A stretch of DNA of 64,000 nucleotides from JADFXI01 sp963784135 (GCA_963784135.1 CAWAQG010000001.1:1-64000), one strand, 5' to 3'; positions 41,880-51,301 are shown, counted from the stretch's first letter. Notes: a model not told the origin generated them from the letters alone. Numbers and translations: made by a program.

Positions 41880-43121
41880 ATGTCGACAAAGTTCGGAGAG
41901 ATTGAGGAACCTGACGTGCCGATTCCTGTCAGGCAGCTCGTCTTGGGGACCAGGATTCCCTGCGATATGTTCATAAAAGAGAACTCTAAACCCAAGGTGT
42001 TCTTTAACAAAGACGTCCTCTATACGAAGATTTCACAGGATATTTTGAAAGAAAAAGGCATATCTGAAGTCTGCATTTACTTGAGAGATGTCCCGAGCTT
42101 CGACCTTTACCTCTCCAGGAACCATGCGTTAAATCAGGACAGCGATGCTGACAGTGTAACAGCATTCAAAGAATATGCCTTCTTGAAAGAACAGCATTAT
42201 CAGATCGATCCCGCCCTGATGAAGCCGGGCACAAAGATAACCTTTGGCCTCTCTGTCATGGATAAATTCAAATTATATCCTCTTGTAGAAGCGTCCGACA
42301 AAGCTCCCTCTGTTATAGACGACAGCATACTGAAGGCGGCAGGTGATATCGTTATAAAGAAATCCGACGTGCGCCGCTACCAGGAATATATTACCGCCCT
42401 CCGGCAGTCCGAGGAACTGCTTGGAAATGATAAAACTAAAACAACGGCGTCCGCCATCAGAGAGACATCAAAGATGGTATTGCAGAGTTTTCTCGAAGAC
42501 CCGAAGAGCGGCGAGAAAATTAAAGAGGTAAACACACTGGTCAATGACATGATCGATTGCATCCTTGCGGACAGGGACGCAATATATATGCTGTTATCCA
42601 TGAAAGGCTACGATTATTATACCTATACCCATTCGGTCAATGTGGCCGCCTTATCTATAAGTCTGGGCCTCTTAGTAGGTCTGAAGCGGGATGTCTCGGA
42701 AAAACTCGGCATGGGGGCCATGCTTCATGACATTGGTAAGAGCGCAATCTCGCATGAAATTCTGGACAAACAGGGCAGGCTGAGTGATGTCGAATACGCC
42801 CTTATCAAGAGCCACGTGCTTGAAGGAGCTAAAATCCTGCACGAGCATAAAAACTTTCCCGACGAGTCGTTTAATGCCGTCCTGCATCACCACGAAAAGC
42901 TGACGGGCAAAGGATATCCCGGCGGCTTGTCCGGGAAAGAGATAAGTCTGTTTGGAAGGATCTCTGCCATTGCAGATTGCTATGACGCCTTGACAACACG
43001 GCGGCCCTACAAAGTGGCTTATACGCCGTTTTACGCGCTTATGATAATTTCGAGAGATACCGGAGACTACGATCGCGACCTTTTAATGACCTTTGTAAAG
43101 ATGTTAGGCAAGATAGAGTAA
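41880..43121 (+). CDS. HD-GYP domain c-di-GMP phosphodiesterase-type protein
   Basis: Start at the ATG 41880, six bases after TATAAT, so probably leaderless. The 413-residue protein has an N-terminal DUF3391-like region (about 1-200) and a C-terminal HD-GYP domain: GMGAMLHDIGKSAI gives the HD pair and HHHEKLTGKGYPGGLSG the GYP motif. Metal-binding residues look complete, so c-di-GMP breakdown is likely. The stop overlaps the rarA start (TAATG), and PilZ and stator genes elsewhere in the window suggest c-di-GMP control of motility. Confidence 0.9.
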   Translation: MSTKFGEIEEPDVPIPVRQLVLGTRIPCDMFIKENSKPKVFFNKDVLYTKISQDILKEKGISEVCIYLRDVPSFDLYLSRNHALNQDSDADSVTAFKEYAFLKEQHYQIDPALMKPGTKITFGLSVMDKFKLYPLVEASDKAPSVIDDSILKAAGDIVIKKSDVRRYQEYITALRQSEELLGNDKTKTTASAIRETSKMVLQSFLEDPKSGEKIKEVNTLVNDMIDCILADRDAIYMLLSMKGYDYYTYTHSVNVAALSISLGLLVGLKRDVSEKLGMGAMLHDIGKSAISHEILDKQGRLSDVEYALIKSHVLEGAKILHEHKNFPDESFNAVLHHHEKLTGKGYPGGLSGKEISLFGRISAIADCYDALTTRRPYKVAYTPFYALMIISRDTGDYDRDLLMTFVKMLGKIE

Positions 43122-44384
43122 TGGATTTATTCAACCAGGAAGAAAAATCTCCGGAAAAATCCGGCCCGTACGATGCAAATACCCCGCTCGCTTACCGCAT
43201 GGCCCCTGCTACACTCGATGAATATATGGGGCAGGACCATATTATAGGCGAGGGAAAGCTGTTGAGGCGTGCCATTGAAGCCGACAGGATTACCTCATTG
43301 ATCCTTTACGGCCCTCCCGGCACCGGGAAAACAGCGCTCGCCAGGGTCATCGCAAACAGGACGCGGTCACATTTCGAATGGCTCAATGCCGCAGTTGCAG
43401 GCATCGACGACCTCAGAAAAATCATACAATCGGCAAAGGCGCGCAGATCGAACGGCGTGCGGACCGTGCTGTTCCTCGATGAAATTCACCGGTTTAACAA
43501 ACTGCAGCAGGATGTGCTGCTGCCGGATGTTGAGGAAGGCGTTATTACGCTGATTGCCGCAACGGTCGAAAACCCTTTTTTCTATGTCAATTCCGCGCTT
43601 ATTTCGAGAAGCCAGGTCTTTGAGCTTAAACCGCTCGGCGAAGGGTCGCTTCTTGGAATTCTCCAAACAGCCATCAATGATAAGGAGCGCGGGCTGGGCA
43701 ATCTGAAAATTCATGATTGACGATGAAGCACTGCGCCATATCGCTAAAATGTCCGACGGCGACGCCAGAAAGGCGCTTTCCGCCCTGGAACTCGCCGCTC
43801 TCACCACCCCGCCCGATGAGGACGGCGTCTTGCATATCACGCTTGCCACCGCAGAAGAATCGATCCAGAAAAAGGCCGTTTTATACGATAAAAAGGGTGA
43901 CCAGCACTATGATACTATCTCAGCTTTCATAAAAAGCATGCGCGGCTCCGACCCGGATGCAGCTGTCTATTATCTTGCCAAAATGCTTTATGCCGGAGAA
44001 GACCCCCGTTTCGTGGCACGAAGGATTGTCATATGCGCCTCAGAGGATGTGGGCAATGCAGACCCAATGGCTTTAGTCGTTGCGACATCGGCGCTGAAAG
44101 CGGTTGAATTTGTCGGCATGCCCGAGGCCAGGATACCCCTTGCCCAGGCAGCCATCTATATTGCTGCAGCGCCCAAAAGCAACGCCTGTTACCGTGCGAT
44201 CGAGGCCGCAATGGCTGATATAGAAAATGAAGAGACTATGGAAGTGCCCGACCATTTAAAAAGCAGCAGCTATTCCGGGGCAAAAAAACTGGGCCGCGGT
44301 GAAGGCTACAAATATCCTCACGACTTCGGCGGCCATGTGGAGCAGGAATATCTCAAAAAAAAGCGCAGCTACTATAAACCATGA
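43121..44384 (+). pseudogene. rarA: replication-associated recombination protein A (RarA/MgsA), split by frameshift
   Basis: Two frames, 43121-43720 and 43713-44384, together give the 421-residue RarA layout. The first has PATLDEYMGQDHIIGEGKLLRR, Walker A GPPGTGKTALARV, Walker B TVLFLDEIHRF. The second has the lid and C-terminal tetramerisation region (ISDGDARKALSALE-like, DPDAAVYYLAKMLYAGEDPRF). Removing the G near 43714-43715 would join them. The second frame begins with ATG overlapping the first stop, so re-initiation could also make two polypeptides. RarA is an AAA+ ATPase at stalled replication forks. Confidence 0.85.
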
Positions 44385-44391
44385 GAAGACA

Positions 44392-44505
44392 GGTCATAGG
44401 TCATAGGCAATAGGTCATGGATGATAGTAATTTCATAGAGGCAAAAAAAACAAAAAGAGTTTTTCCTATGACCTATAACCTATGACCCATAACCTATATT
44501 TTTAT
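44392..44505. repeat. heptamer (TATAGGC/TATGACC-like) repeats in inverted arrangement
   Basis: From 44392 to about 44425 units such as AGGTCATAGG and CAATAGGTCATGG follow one another; their inverse (CCTATGACC, ATAACCTAT) runs from 44465 to 44505. The arms would fold on each other. The start codon of the next gene lies within the right arm, so repeat DNA has become coding. Confidence 0.6.
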
Positions 44506-45453
44506 TGTTATGACTTGAATATTCCATCAGGGGGAATCAGAGTATTATATAAACATGTCGATATCCTGAATAAGAATGGTTTCCAAGCTTTTATACTGCA
44601 TCAAAAGCCGGGTTTCCGCTGCACGTGGTTCGAAAATCGTACGCGGGTTACCAATGCTGTCGAAACCAGGATCATGCCGAATGATTATCTTGTAATACCG
44701 GAAGAAATATTTTCGGAAATAAGTAAACCGGCAAGAGGGCTCAGAAAGATAGTTTTCAATCAAAACTGCTACTTTACTTTTTCTCGGGGATATTCACTGG
44801 ATAAAACTGAAAAAATTATTAGTTATCAGGACAAAGAAATTATTGCAGCTCTTGTGGTTTCCGATGACAGTGAACGGTATCTTTCTTATGCGTTTCCGGA
44901 GCTAAAAGTCATTAAAATTCATAACTCCATTGATCCGCATCTCTTTTTCTATAATGAGGCCAAGAAACCCCTAATTTCCTTTATGTCAAGAAAACATTTG
45001 GAAGACGCCCTGCAAGTGATAAATATTTTGAAATACAGGGACACGTTCGGCGATTTTGAAATCATGCCTATTGCCGACAGAACTGAAACCGAAGTTGCGC
45101 AGATATTAAGAGAATCTCTTATTTTTCTGAGTTTCGGATATCCGGAGGGGTTTTCGCTGCCGCCTGCTGAAGCAATGGCCTGTGGCTGCATCGTTATCGG
45201 ATATCACGGCATGGGGGGCAGGGAATTTTTCAGGCCGGAGTTTTCCTACCCCGTTACCAACGGGGACATCATCACCTTTGCACAGACAATCGAAAAGGTC
45301 ATCGGCCTGTATAAGAGTGATAAAGACATTCTGAAGGAAAAGGGGAAGTCGGCTTCTCAATACATATTAAAAAATTATTCCCCCGAACGACAGGAAAAAG
45401 ATATCATCCAATTCTGGAAGCATATTACAGAAACCCATAATGCGGTCAACTGA
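44482..45453 (+). CDS. family 1/4 glycosyltransferase
   Basis: The 323-residue protein has the GT-B pattern: LPSGGIRVLYKHVDILNKNGFQAFIL-type N-terminus, then IFLSFGYPEGFSLPPAEAMACGCIVIGYHGMGGREFF, the nucleotide-sugar binding part with E-x7-E. The apparent ATG (MTHNLYF) lies in a repeat with no ribosome site, so the true start may be elsewhere or the N-terminus was reshaped by the repeat. The substrate is unknown. Confidence 0.75.
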   Translation: MTHNLYFYCYDLNIPSGGIRVLYKHVDILNKNGFQAFILHQKPGFRCTWFENRTRVTNAVETRIMPNDYLVIPEEIFSEISKPARGLRKIVFNQNCYFTFSRGYSLDKTEKIISYQDKEIIAALVVSDDSERYLSYAFPELKVIKIHNSIDPHLFFYNEAKKPLISFMSRKHLEDALQVINILKYRDTFGDFEIMPIADRTETEVAQILRESLIFLSFGYPEGFSLPPAEAMACGCIVIGYHGMGGREFFRPEFSYPVTNGDIITFAQTIEKVIGLYKSDKDILKEKGKSASQYILKNYSPERQEKDIIQFWKHITETHNAVN

Positions 45454-45478
45454 ACTGCTTGAAGTCGGGGAGCATGCC

Positions 45479-46324
45479 ATGAAAAAATTTATGCAGCTGC
45501 TGTTTCCTGTTGTAGTGCTTTTCTTTATTTTTGCTCCCGCGCGAAGCTACGGCGTTGAGAGAGTTGTCAGGACAAGCGACGGGAAAGTAATCACCTTTAG
45601 GCAGATGATTCGGGAAATCAGGAACTCGAATATTATCTTTGTCGGCGAAGCACACAATAATATGGAACACCATGCTGCGCAACTGCAGGTCATCAAAGCA
45701 CTTGAGACCTTATCAGTGACTGCCGCAGTCGGGCTTGAGATGTTCACTGCCGATAGCCAGAATGAGTTGGACCGTTGGCTGGCAGGCAGAATGGGAGATG
45801 AGGCTTTCATCAAAACCTACCTGGATAACTGGGCCTTCCCATGGCGGTACTACAGGGACATTTTCCTTTATGCAAAAAAACACCGGATTTCGATGATAGG
45901 GCTGAATGTTTCCCCTGAAATTACTCAAAAGGTGTCACAGAGCGGGTTCGCTTCGCTCGCACCCGGCGAGCTCAGGCAGTTGCCTCCTCAAATAGGCTGT
46001 GATATTGATGCTCGGTATATGGATTTCATTAAGAAAGCCTACGAATTCCATGGGATGCAGAGCAATTCCTTCATACATTTTTGCGAGGCGCAAATGATAT
46101 GGGACAAAGTCATGGCATGGAACCTCGCCAAATACCTGACCCGCAATCCCGGCAAAACCGTGGTGGTCCTCGCTGGGACAGGGCACGCATGGAAAAGGGG
46201 GATTCCGGAGCAGCTGAGAAGGCAGTATAAATTCCGTTATAAAGTTGTGCTGCCTGAAATCCCTGACCGCATAAGCACAAGCACCATAACAACCGAAGAC
46301 GCGGATTATATTTTGTTGCAATAA
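45479..46324 (+). CDS. ChaN-family lipoprotein-like / DUF399 protein
   Basis: I chose the ATG at 45479 (MKKFMQLL), with GGGGAG eight bases ahead, over 45440. The 281-residue protein has a signal peptide (LLFPVVVLFFIFAPARSYG) and the ChaN signature: NSNIIFVGEAHNNMEHHAAQLQVIKAL, GLEMFTADSQNELDRWLAG, NWAFPWRYYRDIF, AGTGHAWKRGIP. Family members bind heme at His residues or act on iron; function is uncertain. It is probably periplasmic. Confidence 0.8.
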   Translation: MKKFMQLLFPVVVLFFIFAPARSYGVERVVRTSDGKVITFRQMIREIRNSNIIFVGEAHNNMEHHAAQLQVIKALETLSVTAAVGLEMFTADSQNELDRWLAGRMGDEAFIKTYLDNWAFPWRYYRDIFLYAKKHRISMIGLNVSPEITQKVSQSGFASLAPGELRQLPPQIGCDIDARYMDFIKKAYEFHGMQSNSFIHFCEAQMIWDKVMAWNLAKYLTRNPGKTVVVLAGTGHAWKRGIPEQLRRQYKFRYKVVLPEIPDRISTSTITTEDADYILLQ

Positions 46325-46363
46325 GAACATGACCGCACACCCCCCCTTCCACCTCTTTCCACG

Positions 46364-46588
46364 CGTTGCATCATAGAAAGAATCTATAATAAGCTTGCGT
46401 CATTCCCGCAGTCTTTTAGCGGGAATCCAGGAAAAAACATATGAAAAACTTTTATGCTTTGCAGCGAGCGTAACGGGCTATAGGCCGTCATATGAAAAAA
46501 ACCTGGATTCCCGCTAAAAGACTGCGGGAATGACGTGTTGGTATTGCCAAGGAAATTATTTTTGAATACGTTCTTAAATGATGCAACG
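46364..46588. mobile_element. nested MITE-like palindrome
   Basis: CGTTGCATCAT at 46364-46374 is repeated inverted at 46578-46588. Inside are perfect 34-base inverted repeats, 46398-46431 and 46502-46535, that start CGTCATTCCCGC and each fold as their own hairpin (ATTCCCGC/GCGGGAAT). No gene is inside. The inner module is the same family as at 21050-21130 and 63611-63695, but the outer repeats differ. Confidence 0.7.
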
Positions 46589-46698
46589 AATCACTTTCGA
46601 ATACTTTTCTGATGATGCAATTCGTTCCATTGCATTTTCGCCGCTTTTTCTGTTTTAATTTTCATACAAATATAAAATACAGGGCGGAAAGGGGTCAC

Positions 46699-47451
46699 AT
46701 GATAAAACTGGTTTTACTCAGACACGGCGAAAGCATATGGAATGAAGAAAACAGGTTTACCGGCTGGACAGATGTAGACCTGTCCGGGAAAGGAATGGGA
46801 GAGGCTAAAAAAGCGGGTCTCGTTCTTAAAGACGCGGGTTTTGAGTTCGATACCGCTTATACATCGGTACTCAAAAGGGCCATAAGGACCTTGTGGATTG
46901 TCCTGGACCAAATGGACCTGATGTGGATCCCCGTATACCGTTCATGGCGTTTAAATGAGCGGCATTACGGAGCGTTGCAGGGATTGAACAAAGCTGAGAC
47001 GGCGGCCCGTTACGGAGAAGAACAGGTGCACATATGGAGGAGAAGCTTCGACATCCCGCCTCCCCCTCTTGACATCAAAGACCCCCGTTACCCGGGAAAC
47101 GATCCCCGTTATAAGGAACTCAGCAGCGCCGACCTGCCGTTGACGGAAAGTTTAAAAATTACCATAGCGCGGTTTCTGCCTTACTGGCATGAAACTATCG
47201 CTCCGGCAATACGTTCAGGCAGGAAAGCAATAATCGCCGCGCACGGCAATTCCCTAAGGGCCCTTGTAAAATACCTCGACGCGGTCCCCGACGAGGAAAT
47301 TGTGGCGCTGAATATACCTACCGGCATACCCCTGGTTTATGAGCTTGATGAAAACCTCAGGCCGCTTCGGCACTATTACCTTGGCGATGCCGCAGAAATT
47401 GAAAAAGCAGTGCAAAAGGTGGCCGCCCAGGGCAAAGCATCAAATAAATAA
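46699..47451 (+). CDS. gpmA: 2,3-bisphosphoglycerate-dependent phosphoglycerate mutase
   Basis: Start ATG at 46699 with GGAAAGGGG ahead; the frame from 46612 adds unlikely residues. The 250-residue protein has LVLLRHGESIWNEENRFTGWTDVDLS with catalytic His9, RAIRTLWIVLDQMD, ERHYGALQGLNKAETAARYG and IAAHGNSLRALVKYLD with the second catalytic His. It interconverts 3- and 2-phosphoglycerate in glycolysis and gluconeogenesis. Confidence 0.95.
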   Translation: MIKLVLLRHGESIWNEENRFTGWTDVDLSGKGMGEAKKAGLVLKDAGFEFDTAYTSVLKRAIRTLWIVLDQMDLMWIPVYRSWRLNERHYGALQGLNKAETAARYGEEQVHIWRRSFDIPPPPLDIKDPRYPGNDPRYKELSSADLPLTESLKITIARFLPYWHETIAPAIRSGRKAIIAAHGNSLRALVKYLDAVPDEEIVALNIPTGIPLVYELDENLRPLRHYYLGDAAEIEKAVQKVAAQGKASNK

Positions 47452-47514
47452 ATAACATTGTCTGAATTGCAGCCGCATTGTCTCCTGACTTCTGTCTTCC
47501 TGTTATAATAAAAG

Positions 47515-49383
47515 ATGCTTCAGGTAAGTAATCTGTCAAAGGCTTACGGACAACAGGTGATCTTCGACGAGGTCAGCTTCACGGTCAACCCCGGAGAGCG
47601 CATCGGGCTGGTAGGCAGAAACGGGCACGGCAAGACCACCCTCTTCCGCATGATACTCGGCGAGGAGAAGCCCGATGATGGAGTAATCAGCCTCCCCGCC
47701 GGTTATACCGCAGGCCACCTTTCCCAGCATATCCGTTTCACCCGGCCGACAGTACTCGAAGAAGGCTGCGCCGGTCTCCCGGAATCAGAGGATGGGAGGG
47801 ACGAATCCTATAAGGTCAAAACCATTCTGACCGGACTTGGCGTATCGCCGGATGCTTTCGACCGGGGGCCATATGAACTCTCGGGCGGATACCAGATCCG
47901 CCTTAATCTCGCCAAGGTGCTGGTAGAGTCGCCGGACCTCCTTCTCCTCGATGAGCCGACAAATTACCTCGATATCGTATCTATACGATGGCTTACCCAA
48001 TTTTTGCGCAACTGGAAAAACGAACTGATTTTAATTACCCACGACAGGGAGTTTATGGACAGCGTAACCACCCATACTATGGGTATTCACCGCCGCAAGG
48101 TCCGAAAAACGGCAGGCCAGACCCAAAAGCTTTACGACCAACTGCTGCAGGAAGAAGAGGTCTACGAGCAGACAAGGATCAATGAGGGGAAGAAACGCAA
48201 AGAGGCGGAACAATTTATCAACCGCTTCAGGGCACAGGCAACACGGGCCAGGGCCGTGCAATCAAAAATTAAAGCACTTCAGAAGAAAGAGACGCTGGAG
48301 AAGATCGCCGCAATAAAAAACCTTGATTTCGAATTCAGTGCCGCGCCGTTCACAGGAAAATTTCTTCTTGAGGCAAACAACATTTCATTTGCATTTGCAC
48401 CCGAAGGACCGCTCATAAGCGGCTTCAGCATGGCCGTCGGGAAAAACGACCGCATTGCCGTCATAGGAAAAAACGGCAAGGGAAAAACAACTCTCCTGAA
48501 CCTGCTGGCCGGAGAATTACCTCCTTCGAAAGGGACTGTTACCCATCATCCGAAATTAAAACTTGCCTGCTTCGGACAGACCAATATCAACCGCCTCAAC
48601 CCTGGCAAGACCGTTGAGGATGAAATACTCGATGTTCTGCCCTCATACAACAGAAAATTTGCGCGTACAATCTGCGGCATTATGATGTTCGATGGAGATA
48701 AGGCGCTGAAAAAAATAGAGGTGCTTTCCGGCGGAGAGAAAAGCCGGGTGCTGCTCGGGAAACTTCTTGTAAGCCCTGCCAATCTGCTCCTGCTGGATGA
48801 ACCGACCAACCATCTCGACATGGAGTCTATCGATTCTCTCCTGGAGGCGCTGACAGCCTTTGATGGAGCGGTCATAATAGTTACCCACAGCGAAATGATA
48901 CTCCATGCGCTTGCTACAAGACTTGTCGTATTCGATAATGACCGGGTGAGCGTATTCGACGGCACTTATCAGGATTTTCTCGACAGGGTGGGATGGGCAA
49001 ATGAAACATCAGCTGCGGGCGGCGCCGTTCCCGATAACGGTGACCGGGGCACTAACCTAAGCAAAAAAGATATGCGAAGGCTCAGGGCTGATCTTATCAG
49101 CTGCAGGGGAAGAGTACTTGGAGCGCTCAAGAACAGAATTACCGAAATCGAAGGGACCATAGTAGAATTGGAGCAGAAAGTTAACGACGACACAGGGGCG
49201 CTGCTGGATGTTTCGGTAAAAGGGGACGGTGCGGCAATAAAAAGCCTGTCAAAGTCACTGCATGCAACAAAAGGTCAGATCGATGCCCTTTTTGACGAAA
49301 TGGCAGTTCTGACCGGCGAACTCGAAAGCAAAACAAAAGAATTCGACCAAAGAGTACAACAGACTATAGGCAATGGGATATAG
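47515..49383 (+). CDS. ABC-F family ATPase (translation factor type)
   Basis: The 622-residue soluble protein has two ABC cassettes. The first has VGRNGHGKTTLFRMI (Walker A) and LSGGYQIRLNLAKVLVESPDLLLLDEPTNYLD; the second has IGKNGKGKTTLLNLLA and LSGGEKSRVLLGKLLVSPANLLLLDEPTNHLD. A charged helical linker joins them and a coiled-coil tail follows. ABC-F proteins bind the ribosome and rescue stalled translation or give antibiotic resistance. There is no ribosome site, but TATAAT (47504-47509) is five bases before the ATG. The last residues (TIGNGI) come from heptamer repeat DNA. Confidence 0.9.
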   Translation: MLQVSNLSKAYGQQVIFDEVSFTVNPGERIGLVGRNGHGKTTLFRMILGEEKPDDGVISLPAGYTAGHLSQHIRFTRPTVLEEGCAGLPESEDGRDESYKVKTILTGLGVSPDAFDRGPYELSGGYQIRLNLAKVLVESPDLLLLDEPTNYLDIVSIRWLTQFLRNWKNELILITHDREFMDSVTTHTMGIHRRKVRKTAGQTQKLYDQLLQEEEVYEQTRINEGKKRKEAEQFINRFRAQATRARAVQSKIKALQKKETLEKIAAIKNLDFEFSAAPFTGKFLLEANNISFAFAPEGPLISGFSMAVGKNDRIAVIGKNGKGKTTLLNLLAGELPPSKGTVTHHPKLKLACFGQTNINRLNPGKTVEDEILDVLPSYNRKFARTICGIMMFDGDKALKKIEVLSGGEKSRVLLGKLLVSPANLLLLDEPTNHLDMESIDSLLEALTAFDGAVIIVTHSEMILHALATRLVVFDNDRVSVFDGTYQDFLDRVGWANETSAAGGAVPDNGDRGTNLSKKDMRRLRADLISCRGRVLGALKNRITEIEGTIVELEQKVNDDTGALLDVSVKGDGAAIKSLSKSLHATKGQIDALFDEMAVLTGELESKTKEFDQRVQQTIGNGI

Positions 49384-49432
49384 GCTATAGTCTATGGGTA
49401 AAAATACTATAACCTATCGCCTAAGGTTTATT
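49375..49432. repeat. heptamer repeats between convergent ABC-F and S1 genes
   Basis: ACTATAGGCAATGGGATATAGG style units (units around CTATAGGC and CTATGGG) run through the end of the ABC-F gene and the 45-base gap. The inverse ATAACCTATCG follows, so the RNA could fold. It looks like a shared terminator region for two convergent genes. Confidence 0.5.
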
Positions 49433-50963
49433 GCCCGTATTTTTTTGCCTTGAGCAGTTCTCCCAGGCTGCCAAGAGCGCCTGAAGACTTTCCTTCATCC
49501 TTAATGGAATCCCTGTAACGCTTGAAGTCTTCCCGCTCCTCCAGCTCCTTGAGCGCCTTGCGGCTCAGGAGCACTTTGCCGCGTCCGGTGTCCACTTCAC
49601 GCACAGCAACCTGCATAGCCGAACCGGCGGGAAACATGCGGCTGTGGTCTGAACCGCCCGGCGTATCCATCTCTGAATTTGGGACCAGCCCTGTTACCTC
49701 ATCACCTATTTTTACAAAAACTCCGAAAGGCATGACCTTCTCAACTACCCCATCGATAATTTCACCTTCGGAAGGCAGGACAATCTTTTTCACTTCACGC
49801 TTCGGCTGCATGGAAAGAGAAAGTTTCCTGTTCTGAGGATCAACCGACAGCACATATGTCTCAACCTGCTGGCCGACAGCAACCACTTCTTTCGGATGCT
49901 GTATGCGCCGCCCGGCCCCGAGGTTCGAAATGTGCACCAAACCATCTATTCCAGGTTCCAGGCTGACAAAAGCGCCAAAGGGCGCCAGCCTGACAATGGT
50001 GCCGTTTACTTTTTCGCCCACAGGATACTTCTCCGTCACAATGCACCATGGATCGGGCTGTATTGCTTTTATACTCACTGTCATACGCTCTTTGTCCCAG
50101 TCAAGCGATAAGACCCTGACTCTCACTTCCTGTCCGATGGACAGCACATCCTCCGGCTTCTCTATCCTTCCCCAGGATATTTCGCTGAAGGGGACCAGGC
50201 CGTCAACACCGCCGAGGTCGACAAAAGCACCGAAACTCTGGAGAGATCGTACTTTCGCGGTAATGTCCATCCCAATTGAAATAGTCTCCTTAAGAAGGTC
50301 TATACAGGCCCGGCGCTCCTGCTCAAGCGCGGCGCGCCGCGATATCACTACGGTGCGCCCGCCTTCCTTATAATCCAGTATCTTGAACGAGAAGGTCTTG
50401 CCGATATAGTCGGCGCCCACTCTTCCGCCTCTGATGTCAATGTGAGACCAGGGACAGAAACATACTACGCCGCCTATAGAAACCTCGAACCCTCCTTTTA
50501 TCTCCCGTTTGACATCTCCGTTTATTGCTATTCCGGCGCTGAAGGCATCGCGGACTGCCTCAAGCCGCAGCGAAGAGTATCCATTTAAAAGCGTGGTGAG
50601 ATGTCTGATTCCGTCCTGCACAGACAGGAAAAAAGCATCGACCATGTCACCCTCTCTCACCCGGCATACACCGTTTTCGTCGATAAATTCGCTTAGCGTT
50701 ATAATGCCCTCGCTCTTTCCGCCGAGGTCGATATATACAGCATCGCCGGAAATACTGATCACCCTGGCCCTGACCTTCTGGCCTGGAGCGAGTCTTGCAG
50801 AAGCAGCGCCGCCGTTCTTCTCAAGCAGGGCGGCAAAACTCTCTTCTTCGGGAGCATCCCCGGGGACCGAAAAGTCTGCGGCTTCTTGTGGAACGCCGGC
50901 TGGAGGAATCGTTTCCTGCCCTACAGTATTTAGAGCAGCCTCTTTTACAGAATCATCAGACAT
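49428..50963 (-). CDS. multi-S1-domain RNA-binding protein (RpsA-like)
   Basis: The 511-residue protein has a disordered acidic N-terminus (about 1-55) and five S1 domains. The last three carry the clear motif GAFVDLG-GVDGLVPFSEI, GAFVSLEPGIDGLVHISN, GVFVKIGDEVTGLVPNSE. It may act as ribosomal protein S1 or a related RNA-binding factor; true S1 proteins often have six domains, so this could be a five-domain S1 or a paralogue. A GAGAGG stretch precedes the ATG. Confidence 0.85.
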   Translation of the reverse strand: MSDDSVKEAALNTVGQETIPPAGVPQEAADFSVPGDAPEEESFAALLEKNGGAASARLAPGQKVRARVISISGDAVYIDLGGKSEGIITLSEFIDENGVCRVREGDMVDAFFLSVQDGIRHLTTLLNGYSSLRLEAVRDAFSAGIAINGDVKREIKGGFEVSIGGVVCFCPWSHIDIRGGRVGADYIGKTFSFKILDYKEGGRTVVISRRAALEQERRACIDLLKETISIGMDITAKVRSLQSFGAFVDLGGVDGLVPFSEISWGRIEKPEDVLSIGQEVRVRVLSLDWDKERMTVSIKAIQPDPWCIVTEKYPVGEKVNGTIVRLAPFGAFVSLEPGIDGLVHISNLGAGRRIQHPKEVVAVGQQVETYVLSVDPQNRKLSLSMQPKREVKKIVLPSEGEIIDGVVEKVMPFGVFVKIGDEVTGLVPNSEMDTPGGSDHSRMFPAGSAMQVAVREVDTGRGKVLLSRKALKELEEREDFKRYRDSIKDEGKSSGALGSLGELLKAKKYGQ

Positions 50964-51019
50964 ATTGTGTACCTCTCATTGAACCTCCCGCAGCAAGCTT
51001 CGGGGTATTCTAAAATCTT

Positions 51020-51038
51020 CCCTCCCTTGACGGGAGGG
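51020..51038. repeat. small GC hairpin upstream of S1-domain gene
   Basis: CCCTCCC and GGGAGGG pair over a five-base loop about 57 bases before the S1 gene ATG. It may be a leader hairpin or the edge of a dispersed repeat. No other information. Confidence 0.35.
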
Positions 51039-51101
51039 GATGCAGGGAACAGCATATCAACAAAAATACGCTTAATCAGAACAACGCTTAGTCTAAAGGA
51101 T

Positions 51102-51131
51102 TTGAGCAGTTTGAGTCAATTTATGTATAAT
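51102..51131 (+). promoter_or_regulatory. promoter with -10 directly before start codon
   Basis: TTGAGC (51102-51107), 18 bases, TATAAT (51126-51131), then five bases to the ATG. This predicts a transcription start at or beside the start codon. Confidence 0.5.
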
Positions 51132-51136
51132 TTTAC

Positions 51137-51301
51137 ATGACTGAAAAAACTGAGCAGGCAAAGAAAAATCCTTGTCCGGATTGCACTTTTTGTCAGTGTT
51201 GCAGCGAAACGCGTTGCAGCATGTGCCGCCCTTCTGCAAACAAGAAACCGAAAAAAGAAAAAAAATTAAAGGTACATAAGCCTCTTTTCAGGCCATATTA
51301 A
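51137..51301 (+). CDS. small cysteine-rich protein (54 aa)
   Basis: This 54-residue protein has six or more cysteines in CPDCTFCQCC and CSMC, then a lysine-rich tail. The spacing suggests metal (zinc or iron-sulfur) binding. The ATG lies five bases after TATAAT with TTGAGC 18 bases upstream of it, so translation may be leaderless. I recognise no family. It stands between the S1 gene (divergent) and a convergent TPR gene. Confidence 0.55.
   Translation: MTEKTEQAKKNPCPDCTFCQCCSETRCSMCRPSANKKPKKEKKLKVHKPLFRPY

Noticed and set aside
46612..46698. Longer gpmA start at 46612
   Set aside because: Those codons run over the edge of a repeat and have no ribosome site; the ATG at 46699 has both a good site and the conserved N-terminus.
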